Assembly (NCBI RefSeq): GCF_011044495.1
Contig: NZ_CP049143.1
Location: forward strand, 6,324,001-6,388,000
Length of the DNA stretch: 64,000 bases
Direction of reading: 5' to 3'
Origin: Roseimicrobium sp. ORNL1
GTDB taxonomy: Bacteria; Verrucomicrobiota; Verrucomicrobiia; Verrucomicrobiales; Verrucomicrobiaceae
The notes under the pieces were generated by a model. It was not told the origin of the DNA. It worked only from the letters and a program-made list of their open reading frames with translations, and did not search any database. The translations under genes and the position numbers were made by a program. Of this stretch, positions 49,909 through 58,774 are shown one piece after another. How positions within the stretch are numbered: position 1 is the first letter of the stretch; each line of letters starts with the position of its first letter.

Positions 49909-51330
49909 ATGAATACCCAAGACCTCATCCGCATCGGCGTTCCGGCTGGAGAAGCCGTGCATCTCGCCCATGAATTCATTCGCAACTTCATGGCTCAGGG
50001 AGGTGTGGGTGCGCAGCTCGAAGGCGAAGTCACGAAGATCGTGGCGGAACCTGCTGCGTACTTCGCGGATGAACTCCGTGCTCCTTTCGCCCAGGCGCTC
50101 AGCCGCCCTGCCTATGTCCCACGCGCGGAACCCGCGCCGTGGCGTCAGTGGGGTGCTGATCTCGATGCAAACGCCGTGCAGCAGATGGCGAACGCGTGTG
50201 TCCTGCCGGTGGCAGTGGCGGGCGCGCTCATGCCTGACGCGCACCTCGGTTACGGCCTGCCTATCGGCGGCGTACTCGCCACGGACAATGCGGTGATCCC
50301 GTATGCCGTGGGTGTGGACATCGCGTGTCGCATGAAGCTCTCCGTGTATGACCTGAAGGCGAACAGCATTCCGGGTCAGAAGGACCGTCTTGCCAACCTG
50401 CTGGAGAGCGAAACGCGCTTCGGCATGGGCGCCGAGTTCAAGCAGCCTCGCAACCACGAGGTGATGGACGAGGACTGGAGCATCACGGGCGTGACGAACC
50501 GTCTCAAGGACAAGGCGTGGAGCCAGCTCGGAACGAGCGGAAGTGGCAACCACTTTGTCGAGTTCGGAGCGTTCACTGTGACGGATGATCAGGCGTATGA
50601 GCTGCAGGCTGCTGGAAATGGCGGACTGCGCGCGGGCGAATACCTCGCGCTGCTTTCCCACAGCGGATCCCGTGGTACGGGCGCCCAGGTGTGTGACCTG
50701 TACAGCAAGCGCGCCATGGCCCGCCATGACGATCTGCCGAAGGAACTCAAGCATCTCGCGTGGCTCTCACTCGATGAGGAAGACGGCCAGGAATACTGGG
50801 CCGCCATGAACCTCATGGGGCGTTACGCCGCGGCGAACCATGGGGTGATCCACAAGTACATTGCGAAGAAGCTGGGTGCGGATGTGATCCTCGATATCGA
50901 GAACCATCATAACTTCGCCTGGAAGGAACGCCATGTCGTGAACGGCAAGGAACGCGAGGTGATCGTGCACCGCAAGGGCGCGACGCCGGCCGGTTCCGGT
51001 GTGCTCGGCATCATCCCTGGCTCCATGGCCACCGCAGGATTCGTCGTGCGTGGCAAGGGTCAGCCTGAGTCCCTGCACAGCGCGTCCCACGGTGCAGGCC
51101 GTGTGATGAGCCGTAGCAAGGCCCTGCAGTCCTTCACGTGGAGTGGCGTCAAGAAGCAGCTCGCCGCCGCCGGTGTCGAGCTCCTCTCCGCCGGCCTCGA
51201 TGAAAACCCCGGTGTCTACAAGGACATCCACACCGTGATGGCCGCCCAGACGGATCTGGTCGATGTGCTCGGCAAGTTCGAGCCTCGCCTGGTGAAGATG
51301 GCGCCTGCGGGTGAAAAGGCGGAGGACTAG
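49909..51330 (+). CDS. rtcB: RNA-splicing ligase RtcB
   Basis: 473 residues from ATG 49909 (the longer frame from 49846 adds an unlikely hydrophobic stretch). RtcB joins 2',3'-cyclic phosphate or 3'-phosphate ends to 5'-OH with GTP and Mn2+. Motifs: MPDAHLGYGLPIGGV near 109, metal Cys in GVDIACRMK near 137, GSGNHFVEFG near 210, SHSGSRGTG near 248, HHNFAWKERH near 337, HRKGATPAG near 360 and the guanylylated His in SASHGAGRVMSRS near 397. All key residues are present. Confidence 0.95.
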   Translation: MNTQDLIRIGVPAGEAVHLAHEFIRNFMAQGGVGAQLEGEVTKIVAEPAAYFADELRAPFAQALSRPAYVPRAEPAPWRQWGADLDANAVQQMANACVLPVAVAGALMPDAHLGYGLPIGGVLATDNAVIPYAVGVDIACRMKLSVYDLKANSIPGQKDRLANLLESETRFGMGAEFKQPRNHEVMDEDWSITGVTNRLKDKAWSQLGTSGSGNHFVEFGAFTVTDDQAYELQAAGNGGLRAGEYLALLSHSGSRGTGAQVCDLYSKRAMARHDDLPKELKHLAWLSLDEEDGQEYWAAMNLMGRYAAANHGVIHKYIAKKLGADVILDIENHHNFAWKERHVVNGKEREVIVHRKGATPAGSGVLGIIPGSMATAGFVVRGKGQPESLHSASHGAGRVMSRSKALQSFTWSGVKKQLAAAGVELLSAGLDENPGVYKDIHTVMAAQTDLVDVLGKFEPRLVKMAPAGEKAED

Positions 51331-51345
51331 CCGGTGCGACAGTGG

Positions 51346-51448
51346 TCCGGTGAGCGGTAGGACGGTGGTGAGTGTCTCAAGCAGTAGGTGACCAAGAGGT
51401 CGCTGGTCACTTGGGTGCCGCCGCTGTTCCGCTCATGGGTCAACCGGA
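51346..51448 (+). ncRNA. structured RNA between rtcB and HNH gene, Y-RNA-like architecture
   Basis: TCCGGT/ACCGGA and GAGCGG/CCGCTC form a basal stem, then U, AG:CT, a GTT internal loop and a second helix CGGTGG/CCGCCG. The apex has GTGACCA/TGGTCAC. The order of helix, bulged U, AG:CT and upper helix matches the seven Y-RNA-like genes, but there is no tRNA module. Confidence 0.5.
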
Positions 51449-51528
51449 GTGCCAGAAGCCAGACTCACATTCAGTATCATTTCACATCATGTTTTATCCA
51501 CTCATCCTATACCGACAATCTTGATCCT

Positions 51529-52104
51529 ATGCACCTTCATCTCCCAACTGTTCTTGTGCTGAACCGAAACTGGCAGGCGATTCACGTGAAGACTCCGGCT
51601 GAGGCGTTCTGTATGATGTCCACTGGTGCCGCCACCGGTCTTGATGTGCAAGACGATGCCTCCATCATCCCCGTGACATGGGACCAGTGGCAGAAGCTGC
51701 CGGTGCGTGAGCATGACCAGTCGGTGCGCACCACAAGCGGACCGCTGCGTATTCCCACGGTGATCGTGTCTGCGCACTATGCCAGAATGCCCCTGCGACG
51801 CCCGCGCTTCAGTGCGCGTGGCATCTGGCAGCGTGACGGTGGCCTGTGCCAGTACACGGGCCGCAAGCTCGCGCCCGGCGAAGGCAACATCGACCACGTC
51901 GTTCCGCGGTCCCGCGGAGGCAAGTCCACGTGGGAAAACTGCGTGCTCGCGCACCGTGAAGTGAACTCCCGCAAGGGAAGCAAACTTCCGCAGGAAGCGG
52001 GACTTCGCCTGCGCCAGACGCCCGTGACACCGCGGGCGATCCCGGCCAGCATGGCGATTCGAAACCTACACGGCGTGCGCGACTGGGAACACTTCCTCGG
52101 GTGA
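51529..52104 (+). CDS. HNH endonuclease family protein
   Basis: 191 residues from ATG 51529. The N-terminal half (VLNRNWQAIHVKTPAEAFCMM) is a small alpha/beta domain. The HNH core is CQYTGRKLAPGEGNIDHVVPRSRGGKSTWENCVLAHREVNSRKG at about 115-160 (written with gaps: CQYTG, DHVVPRSRGG, WENC, CNxxK-like REVNSRKG). Such single-domain HNH proteins follow a pattern seen in RtcB neighbourhoods, but the target is unknown. It ends the island. Confidence 0.82.
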   Translation: MHLHLPTVLVLNRNWQAIHVKTPAEAFCMMSTGAATGLDVQDDASIIPVTWDQWQKLPVREHDQSVRTTSGPLRIPTVIVSAHYARMPLRRPRFSARGIWQRDGGLCQYTGRKLAPGEGNIDHVVPRSRGGKSTWENCVLAHREVNSRKGSKLPQEAGLRLRQTPVTPRAIPASMAIRNLHGVRDWEHFLG

Positions 52105-52220
52105 TGGCCGGGAAAGTTGAGAGTGGATAGCTAAGTGTTGAGAGCCTGAGGAGAGATCCTTGGGCTCTTTTCCCTTTTTGGCGGTCTCCGCCATCTGCGT
52201 TGTGCGGAAATTTGCAGGCC

Positions 52221-52607
52221 TCAATCCATGTCCGCCAGCGAACCACGCTTGTACGCTGCTGTGGCGATGCCCACGAGTCCTCCGATGGTTTTCCAAGCAC
52301 CAATGGCAGCACACACCCAAACGATCATCAGCACATTCCTCGTGATGCCTCCCACGCCATACCAGAAGGCGGAGAATAGTCCGGCGGCTCCGGCAAACCA
52401 CAGAAGGCCGAAGCCTGCCTTCTTCGCGCAGTCCCCACGAATGGACGCAATCCTCTCGCTCCTTGCCTGGCGGTACATCCCTTCACCCTCAGCCCCTTCG
52501 AAGCCATTCACGAAGAGCTTCTTGAAGATGGCTTCCTTGGGCTCGTCCCAAATGACCATTTTCAGAATGGCCTCGTAGATGACCTCTTTCTTTTCCTCGG
52601 GCGTCAT
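52221..52607 (-). CDS. hypothetical membrane protein, 128 aa
   Basis: A soluble helical N-terminus (EEKKEVIYEAILKMVIWDEPKEAI) is followed by two hydrophobic helices (FGLLWFAGAAGLFSAFWYGVGG and VLMIVWVCAAIGAWKTIGGLVG). It starts 18 bp after the next upstream gene ends, in the same direction. No family recognised. Confidence 0.6.
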   Translation of the reverse strand: MTPEEKKEVIYEAILKMVIWDEPKEAIFKKLFVNGFEGAEGEGMYRQARSERIASIRGDCAKKAGFGLLWFAGAAGLFSAFWYGVGGITRNVLMIVWVCAAIGAWKTIGGLVGIATAAYKRGSLADMD

Positions 52608-52625
52608 CCCTCAAAAAGCCAATGG

Positions 52626-53222
52626 CTAGAACGTCCCGCTACCCACGTAGCGTGCCGTGGTGCTGCCCCACTGGGCTACCTGACCTTTGGCAGGGGGTGA
52701 GGATATATCATACACATTGTTGCCCACGAAGCGCTGGGTCTCGGTATTCCAGAGCATTACCGTGCCTTCGCCCTGGAGGCGTTTGTCCGGGGTAGTGTCC
52801 ACGGCAATGATCGAGGTGCCAGAGCTCGCGCGGAGAGCAGCGGCCGCCACCTGCACTTCGCTTGCTTCAGATTTCGCGGGAATGCTGTCGATGACCACGG
52901 TGCCCCGTGCATCGGGATTGCCACCGCGATCGACGGTCTTCACGTTTGTCTTCTTGCCTTCACGGCGTGCAATGGTCGCCACGGCCGTGCGTGCACGTTG
53001 TTCCGCGACTTGGGTCTGCTTGGGAGTGGCAGGGTAGGTGGCGAGCACCATCACCTTCACCACTTCCGGCAGGCCGCTGAACTGCACGCCCGTGCCGGGC
53101 CGGCGCATGCGGTCGCCCAGCTGGGCTTCCGCACGGCGGACGGCATCCATGTTGCAACCCGCCAGAAACACCGGACCTCCGGCGATACCGGCAATCTTCA
53201 AAAGTGTTTCACGGCGGGTCAT
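52626..53222 (-). CDS. Tat-exported probable lipoprotein, 198 aa
   Basis: The N-terminus MTRRETLLKIAGIAGGPVFLAGC joins a twin-arginine motif to a lipobox (FLAGC, Cys near 23). The mature part is a mixed alpha/beta domain (VVKVMVLATYPATPKQTQVAEQ). It lies 36 bp after a beta-barrel-like gene on the same strand, suggesting an outer-membrane-associated function. Family not recognised. Confidence 0.65.
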   Translation of the reverse strand: MTRRETLLKIAGIAGGPVFLAGCNMDAVRRAEAQLGDRMRRPGTGVQFSGLPEVVKVMVLATYPATPKQTQVAEQRARTAVATIARREGKKTNVKTVDRGGNPDARGTVVIDSIPAKSEASEVQVAAAALRASSGTSIIAVDTTPDKRLQGEGTVMLWNTETQRFVGNNVYDISSPPAKGQVAQWGSTTARYVGSGTF

Positions 53223-53258
53223 GGTGGGAATCGCTTTCTTGTTTGTTACGCGATCGGA

Positions 53259-54074
53259 TCAGAAGCTGAGTTGCGTGCCGATGCCGAAGAAGAAGCTTGG
53301 CTCATCCACGAAATCGAGCCCGGGCTCGGTGAAGGCTGCGCTGATATTGATGCCACCCAGACGCCACTGCACGCCGAAGGCGTAGGGCGTTTCATCGCTC
53401 AGGTCTTCATCCTTGGTGGAGACTTCACCCACGAGGTAAAAGCGGAAGGGAAGCTCCACTTCGAGACCGAAGTAACCCACCGGCGTGTCGCTGGGATCAT
53501 CACCGGGCTTTTCAATCCAGGTCTGGCGCAGACCCGCATGGAAGCCCACGGAGCGAAGGAAGCCATCCTGGGAGATCTCGCAGCGCTTGAAGAGGGCGAT
53601 GAAGGCATTGTAGTTCTCTTCGTCGCCAAGGAAGATGTAGCTACCCACGCTCAGTTCGGGCATGGGGCCTTCATCCTTGAGTAGGCGCACACGCACCATG
53701 GGACCGCCGGAGAAGAGGTCGCCACCTGCGTCGATGTCCTTTGCGCCAAAGAGGCCACCGACTTCCAGCCAATCGGTGACTGCGTAGGAAAGTAGCGCGC
53801 CGTGAGCCATCACCGGATCCGAATCATTGTTCGGCAGGAAGAAGCAGTACTGCGCGGTGAAGGACCCCGCCGGCATGGTGCCAGAGGTGGGGTTGATGAA
53901 GAGACCCGTGGGGCCCTGGATGGTCAGCAGGCCACGCCCGCCGACGTAGTCTTCGATGGGGGGCGGTGGTGGGATTGGATTCTTGGAGGAGAGGGTCACC
54001 TCACCCGCCTGCGCGGGAATGGAAAGCGCGGCCGCGGCCAGCGCACTGAGAGTCAGGAGAAACGTCGGTCTCAT
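53259..54074 (-). CDS. outer-membrane beta-barrel-like protein
   Basis: 271 residues from MRPTFLLTLSALAAAAL at 54074 with a Sec signal peptide ending AQA. A Pro-rich stretch (IPPPPPIEDYVGG) is followed by alternating amphipathic strands, Gly/aromatic-rich, ending in a C-terminal Phe (GIGTQLSF), typical of outer-membrane barrels. Divergent from the kinase gene. Confidence 0.7.
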   Translation of the reverse strand: MRPTFLLTLSALAAAALSIPAQAGEVTLSSKNPIPPPPPIEDYVGGRGLLTIQGPTGLFINPTSGTMPAGSFTAQYCFFLPNNDSDPVMAHGALLSYAVTDWLEVGGLFGAKDIDAGGDLFSGGPMVRVRLLKDEGPMPELSVGSYIFLGDEENYNAFIALFKRCEISQDGFLRSVGFHAGLRQTWIEKPGDDPSDTPVGYFGLEVELPFRFYLVGEVSTKDEDLSDETPYAFGVQWRLGGINISAAFTEPGLDFVDEPSFFFGIGTQLSF

Positions 54075-54229
54075 GGTTGATGTGGGCTGTTGGTCGATGC
54101 GACACCAGCCTACATACCGCGACCGCAGCCCGACAAGCAAAAAAGGTTTCATACAGCGGTGTCGGGCCGCCGAGTCCCGGGCGTGCGACGAGGTGGACAA
54201 AGGCGGAACCACTACTAGATTCCCTTTCT

Positions 54230-57200
54230 GTGGATGAACGAGCGACAGGCCAGCCACTCCGCTTTGAGCACTACCGTGTGGCCACGGATGAGCAAGGCCG
54301 TCCCCTGAAACTGGGGGAGGGCGCCATGGGCGTGACGTACCTGGCGGAGGACACGAATCTCAAAGTCCGGGTGGCGCTCAAGGTCATCCGCCCCCAGCTC
54401 CTGGGCGACGCGGAAGTAGGCCAGCGCTTTCAGCGTGAGGCACAAGCAGCCGCCCGGCTGAGGCATCCCAATGTGGCCGGCGTGTACCACCTGGGCATGG
54501 TGGACAACACCTTCTTCTACGCGATGGAGTTCGTGGAGGGGGAGACGGTCAAGGACCGCGTACAGCGGGGCGGCCCCATGCCAGTCAAGGAAGCGCTGGA
54601 GGTGACCCTGCAGGTGTGCGAGGCGCTCGGCGCCGCGGAGAAACACAAGATGGTGCACCGCGACATCAAGCCGGCGAACATAATGCTCGAGCCGGTGGAG
54701 GAGGACATCCTGCGGGTGAAGCTCATCGACTTCGGCCTCGCGAAACCACTCCATGCAGAGGCGCAAAACTCCATGGCACTGCAAACGCAGGCAGGCATCT
54801 TCCTGGGCACACCCGTCTTTGCCAGCCCGGAGCAGGTGCAGGATGTGCCACCGGACAGCCGCTCCGACTTTTACGCCCTGGGCCTGACCCTGTGGTACAT
54901 GCTGGAAGGGCGCACGCCTTTCGAAGGTTCACTGCACAAGGTGCTCTTTGACCAGGTGCACACCGCTCCCCCTCTGGGCCGCCTGCTCTGGGTCCCCGCC
55001 GAAGTGCGCGACCTGCTGGGCAAGCTGCTGGAGAAGGAACCGGTCAATCGACCGCAGACCGCGAAGGAACTGCGGCAGAAAATTCACGACTGCCTGCGTG
55101 CGCTCGCCACATCCGGCACCAGCTACACGGAGTGGCAGCAGCGTTTCCAGGTGGAGGGAAACCCACGCAACAAACCGTGGGGGATGATCTATGAAGGGCA
55201 GGACACGCTGAGCGGAGCCGTGCGGCTCCACCTTCTGCGCAATGATCGCTTCAGCGACCCCAAGGCCGTGCAGGGAGTGATTGCAGATGCGCGGCGTGCG
55301 ATCGACATCCACCACCCCAACATCCTGCGTCACCTCACGGTCTTCCCCACGAGCGGCGGACAAGGCGCGGGATGGATGGTGGTGACCGAACATCCGGGCA
55401 ACCAGACCCTGCTCGATCACCTGCGGAAGGTGAAGCAGCTCCCGCTCGCTGAGGCCATCGGCATCATCCACCGCCTGGCCTCTGCCATCGACACCTGCAT
55501 CGCGAATGATCTCATCACGGCGGATCTGGATCCAGCCGGCATCTTCCTGAAGCACGTGCCGCGCACGGAGATGCATCCACTCACGCAAACGGCCTCCTCT
55601 TCGGTGACGGCTACATCCTCTGCCGTGACCTCGCTCACCACCGAAACCTTCGAGGTGGTGCCGAAGCTCAGCCCGATCAACTACTCCTTCCTCACCACGC
55701 TGCGCCCGGCGGATGAGACAGCCATCGGCCTGACCCAGGGGCCCTTCCGGATGGAAGCCACCACGCCGCAGGAGCTGGTGCAACGCCTGGCCCTGCTGGC
55801 CTACCAGTGCCTGGGTGGCGCCGTGCCCAGCACCTGGTCGCGCGTGCCACGGTTCATTCCTTTGGCCACCCTGTCCCAACGCCAGAATGACACCCTGCGC
55901 ACCGCGCTCACGGACTCCACCTGGACGCGGGCGGAGGAGTTTGTTGAAGCTCTTCAACAGACCCGGGCCACGCGCCGCACGGACGAGACTTCACGAATCA
56001 CCACTTCTGCCGAAGCCACCGTGATGCTGACCTCGTGGCGCATGCTCGCGGATCTGGCGGCAGCAGACTCGAGCGAATTCTCCACAGAGCACGCGAAAGA
56101 GTTCACTGGAAAAATCGAGAAACAGAATCTAGCACCCTCGAGCGAAAGCGGAAGTGAACCGGCAGCTGGGACAGAGCCCGACGCTGCACCCTCAGCGCCT
56201 GAGGCAGAAGCGACACCTCCTGTCGAGGAAGCTCAGCAGAGCCCCGCGACCACCTCCAGCGAGAGCTCAACTTCGAGCTCGGCTACGGTGCAGAACTCCA
56301 CGCCCGGTGTGGAGCAGACCCAGACCTGGAACCGCGGACAAGAATCCACCGAGCCTGCTGCCGAAGCCAAGTCACCGAACGAGACGGAAACCATCATCCT
56401 GCCCTCGCGGACGACATCACAGCGCTTGGAGACCGCTGCTTCGCCGGAGATCAAGGAAGAGGAAAAGAAGGAAGATAACGATAACGTCGAAGCGACTGCT
56501 GCAGCCGAGAGCACCACGGAGAAGAACGAGGCGGAGGCTCCTGCTGACACATCGGCCTTGTCCGTGACTGCATCCTCCGGCTTGGCAGAGGATGATTTGG
56601 AATCAAGCCTGGAGCAAAAGATCTCCGCTGACGCCCCGGTTCCGCCTACACAGATCGTTGAGTCCTCCGTCACAGACGCGACTACCTCGACGAATGGCTT
56701 CTCTGCTCCTGCAGCGGAATCGAGGGAGAAGAAACAGGAGGAGGAAGAGGGAGAAACAGAAGCGCAACAATCTGAAACGGCTTCTTCCACACTCACCTTC
56801 ACCTCCACGTCCTCATCGAGCATTGCAGAACTCTTCGAACAGCAGGACACAGCCGAAGAAGCCTCGCCGGCTTCCGCTTCCAATGCCAGCGTTGAGGATG
56901 ATTCCGATACCGTAGAGGCATCTTCGTCTACCGCTGCTGCTGCGTCAGAGGTCGTCACCACCACACCGCCATCATCTCCATCAAGTAGCGAGATCCCGAG
57001 CACACCTCCATCGCAAACAGAGGGCACACCTACCATCACTCCCCTGCTCCAGACGCCCACAGTGACGTCTGCCATCCCGCTGCCCCCCGTCCCACCGGTG
57101 AGCTCGGCACCAACGGCAGCAGCAGCACCCAAGGCGAAAAGATCAGAGTCTGAGGCAAAGCAATCTGCTCTTCCGCGTTGGTTGCTGCCCGCCGCAGGAC

Positions 57201-58720
57201 TCATGGTGGCAGCCGCTTTAATTACAGGAGTCGCCTTGTGGATGCTCGGTGACAAACATCAGATTGACGACCGGCCTCCCGATGCGGAGACGCCTCCTGT
57301 GGTGGTAACTCCGCCACAACCTCCTCCTCCCCCGCCTGGCCCGACACTGGGCGAGCTCCTCACCACTGCCGGCAGCGCAGCTGCCACCGGAGAAGTGCCC
57401 GTACTGGATGAAACACTGGGCAAGATTCGCGAGCGATTTCCCAATCAGTCCTGGGACACTGACCCTGCTGCAAGCGTGTTTCGTGAGAAGCTGTTCCGTG
57501 CCTACCGGGACAAGACACTCGGGGACGGCACCGAGGCAGCGCGGAGGTATCACGACATCCTCCTGACTGCCACTCTCGCCAGGGAGTCTGACATTCCCCT
57601 GCTGAAACAGATCTGCACCGATCTCTCCTCACCCTCTGATGCCGCTCGGGCAGAACCGTTTGAAAAAGCACTGTTGAACTCACTGGCGGCGGATTCTTCG
57701 CGCAAGGAAGAGCGCATGAGAGAAGCCCTCGCTCTGCTCAAGAAAGGTCCGGACAGCACCGTGACGGAACAGGCACGTGGAATCCTCTCCGCCGAACTCA
57801 AGGAATGCGTGGACTTCCTGGAGCAGGTACCGCGTGACGATTCGCAGGATCAATACCTCAAGAACGCCATCCCCGTACTGGAGCCCCACCTTCAAGAGAT
57901 CGCGAACGCTGGTGTTGCGGAGGCCTACTACATCCTCGGAGACAAAGCCTACCGGGCAGACAGGCGTACAGAAGCCGAGCGATATTTCGACCAGGGAGCA
58001 GAACTGCTCCATGGCCCATGCATGAGGCGCTACGGGAATGCCCTCACGAACTATGTAGGCAGCCGCCCTCCGGACATGAAAGCCGCCGCCTACTACCTCA
58101 AGAACGCCAGCGCCCAAAATGACGTGAAGGCCAAACTCTTGCTGGCAGACATCTATCTTCCGAAACACCCCACGGAGTCCCAACCGTGGAAAGGCAGGGA
58201 GGGTGCCGAGCTGCTCATCGAAGCAATGAAGGATGGGGTTAGCGAGGGAGAATATTTGTATGGGGCCATGCTCACAGACTTCAAACCAGACGATCCAAGC
58301 CAGCCATTTGCGCCTGAACTTACCGGCAAAAAACGTTGGGACCAGGCTCTGGGACACCTGAGAAACGCTGTGGCAAAGGGTCTCTCACAGGCCTATCCCG
58401 TCCTGGCGATGGCACTTCTGAAAAATCCCCACGGAAAGGATATCTCCGGGGCCAAGGACATCTTGGAAAAGGGCATCAAGCTCAATCCACCAAATCCCTA
58501 TTGCATGCTGTATCTCTCCGGACTCATCAGCGGTAATCACTCCGATGATGGACGGCCATTCAAGGCGGACGAGGTGGCTTCCGCAGGAATCCTCGCGGAT
58601 CCGATCCAGGCTGAAAAGCTTCGCATGGATGCGATCAAAATTCTGCGTGAGGCCGCGGAGCGCAAGGAAGCCCACGCCATTCGATGGTGCGAGCTCAACG
58701 GCATTCCCTACAGGAAATGA
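54230..58720 (+). CDS. giant Ser/Thr protein kinase with Sel1 repeats
   Basis: About 1496 residues from GTG 54230, which leaves promoter space; the frame is open from 54077. The kinase domain has LGEGAMGVTYLAED, VALKVI with the ATP Lys, HRDIKPANIML and DFGLAKP, all intact. A second kinase-like region lacking these motifs follows (about 300-580). Then comes a Ser/Thr/Glu/Pro-rich linker of about 480 residues, a membrane helix (LLPAAGLMVAAALITGVALWML) and a C-terminal Sel1/TPR-like domain (AAYYLKNASAQNDVKAKLLLADIYL). A membrane signalling kinase is likely. Confidence 0.85.
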   Translation: MDERATGQPLRFEHYRVATDEQGRPLKLGEGAMGVTYLAEDTNLKVRVALKVIRPQLLGDAEVGQRFQREAQAAARLRHPNVAGVYHLGMVDNTFFYAMEFVEGETVKDRVQRGGPMPVKEALEVTLQVCEALGAAEKHKMVHRDIKPANIMLEPVEEDILRVKLIDFGLAKPLHAEAQNSMALQTQAGIFLGTPVFASPEQVQDVPPDSRSDFYALGLTLWYMLEGRTPFEGSLHKVLFDQVHTAPPLGRLLWVPAEVRDLLGKLLEKEPVNRPQTAKELRQKIHDCLRALATSGTSYTEWQQRFQVEGNPRNKPWGMIYEGQDTLSGAVRLHLLRNDRFSDPKAVQGVIADARRAIDIHHPNILRHLTVFPTSGGQGAGWMVVTEHPGNQTLLDHLRKVKQLPLAEAIGIIHRLASAIDTCIANDLITADLDPAGIFLKHVPRTEMHPLTQTASSSVTATSSAVTSLTTETFEVVPKLSPINYSFLTTLRPADETAIGLTQGPFRMEATTPQELVQRLALLAYQCLGGAVPSTWSRVPRFIPLATLSQRQNDTLRTALTDSTWTRAEEFVEALQQTRATRRTDETSRITTSAEATVMLTSWRMLADLAAADSSEFSTEHAKEFTGKIEKQNLAPSSESGSEPAAGTEPDAAPSAPEAEATPPVEEAQQSPATTSSESSTSSSATVQNSTPGVEQTQTWNRGQESTEPAAEAKSPNETETIILPSRTTSQRLETAASPEIKEEEKKEDNDNVEATAAAESTTEKNEAEAPADTSALSVTASSGLAEDDLESSLEQKISADAPVPPTQIVESSVTDATTSTNGFSAPAAESREKKQEEEEGETEAQQSETASSTLTFTSTSSSSIAELFEQQDTAEEASPASASNASVEDDSDTVEASSSTAAAASEVVTTTPPSSPSSSEIPSTPPSQTEGTPTITPLLQTPTVTSAIPLPPVPPVSSAPTAAAAPKAKRSESEAKQSALPRWLLPAAGLMVAAALITGVALWMLGDKHQIDDRPPDAETPPVVVTPPQPPPPPPGPTLGELLTTAGSAAATGEVPVLDETLGKIRERFPNQSWDTDPAASVFREKLFRAYRDKTLGDGTEAARRYHDILLTATLARESDIPLLKQICTDLSSPSDAARAEPFEKALLNSLAADSSRKEERMREALALLKKGPDSTVTEQARGILSAELKECVDFLEQVPRDDSQDQYLKNAIPVLEPHLQEIANAGVAEAYYILGDKAYRADRRTEAERYFDQGAELLHGPCMRRYGNALTNYVGSRPPDMKAAAYYLKNASAQNDVKAKLLLADIYLPKHPTESQPWKGREGAELLIEAMKDGVSEGEYLYGAMLTDFKPDDPSQPFAPELTGKKRWDQALGHLRNAVAKGLSQAYPVLAMALLKNPHGKDISGAKDILEKGIKLNPPNPYCMLYLSGLISGNHSDDGRPFKADEVASAGILADPIQAEKLRMDAIKILREAAERKEAHAIRWCELNGIPYRK

Positions 58721-58774
58721 AAGATGGCAGATGCCCGTCCTTGAAACTTCATCCCATCAGTGGTACGCGATCTC

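Noticed and set aside
54077-54229. Extension of the kinase N-terminus to 54077
   Set aside because: It would leave only 2 bp between divergent genes and adds a sequence without similarity; GTG 54230 is more plausible though unproven.
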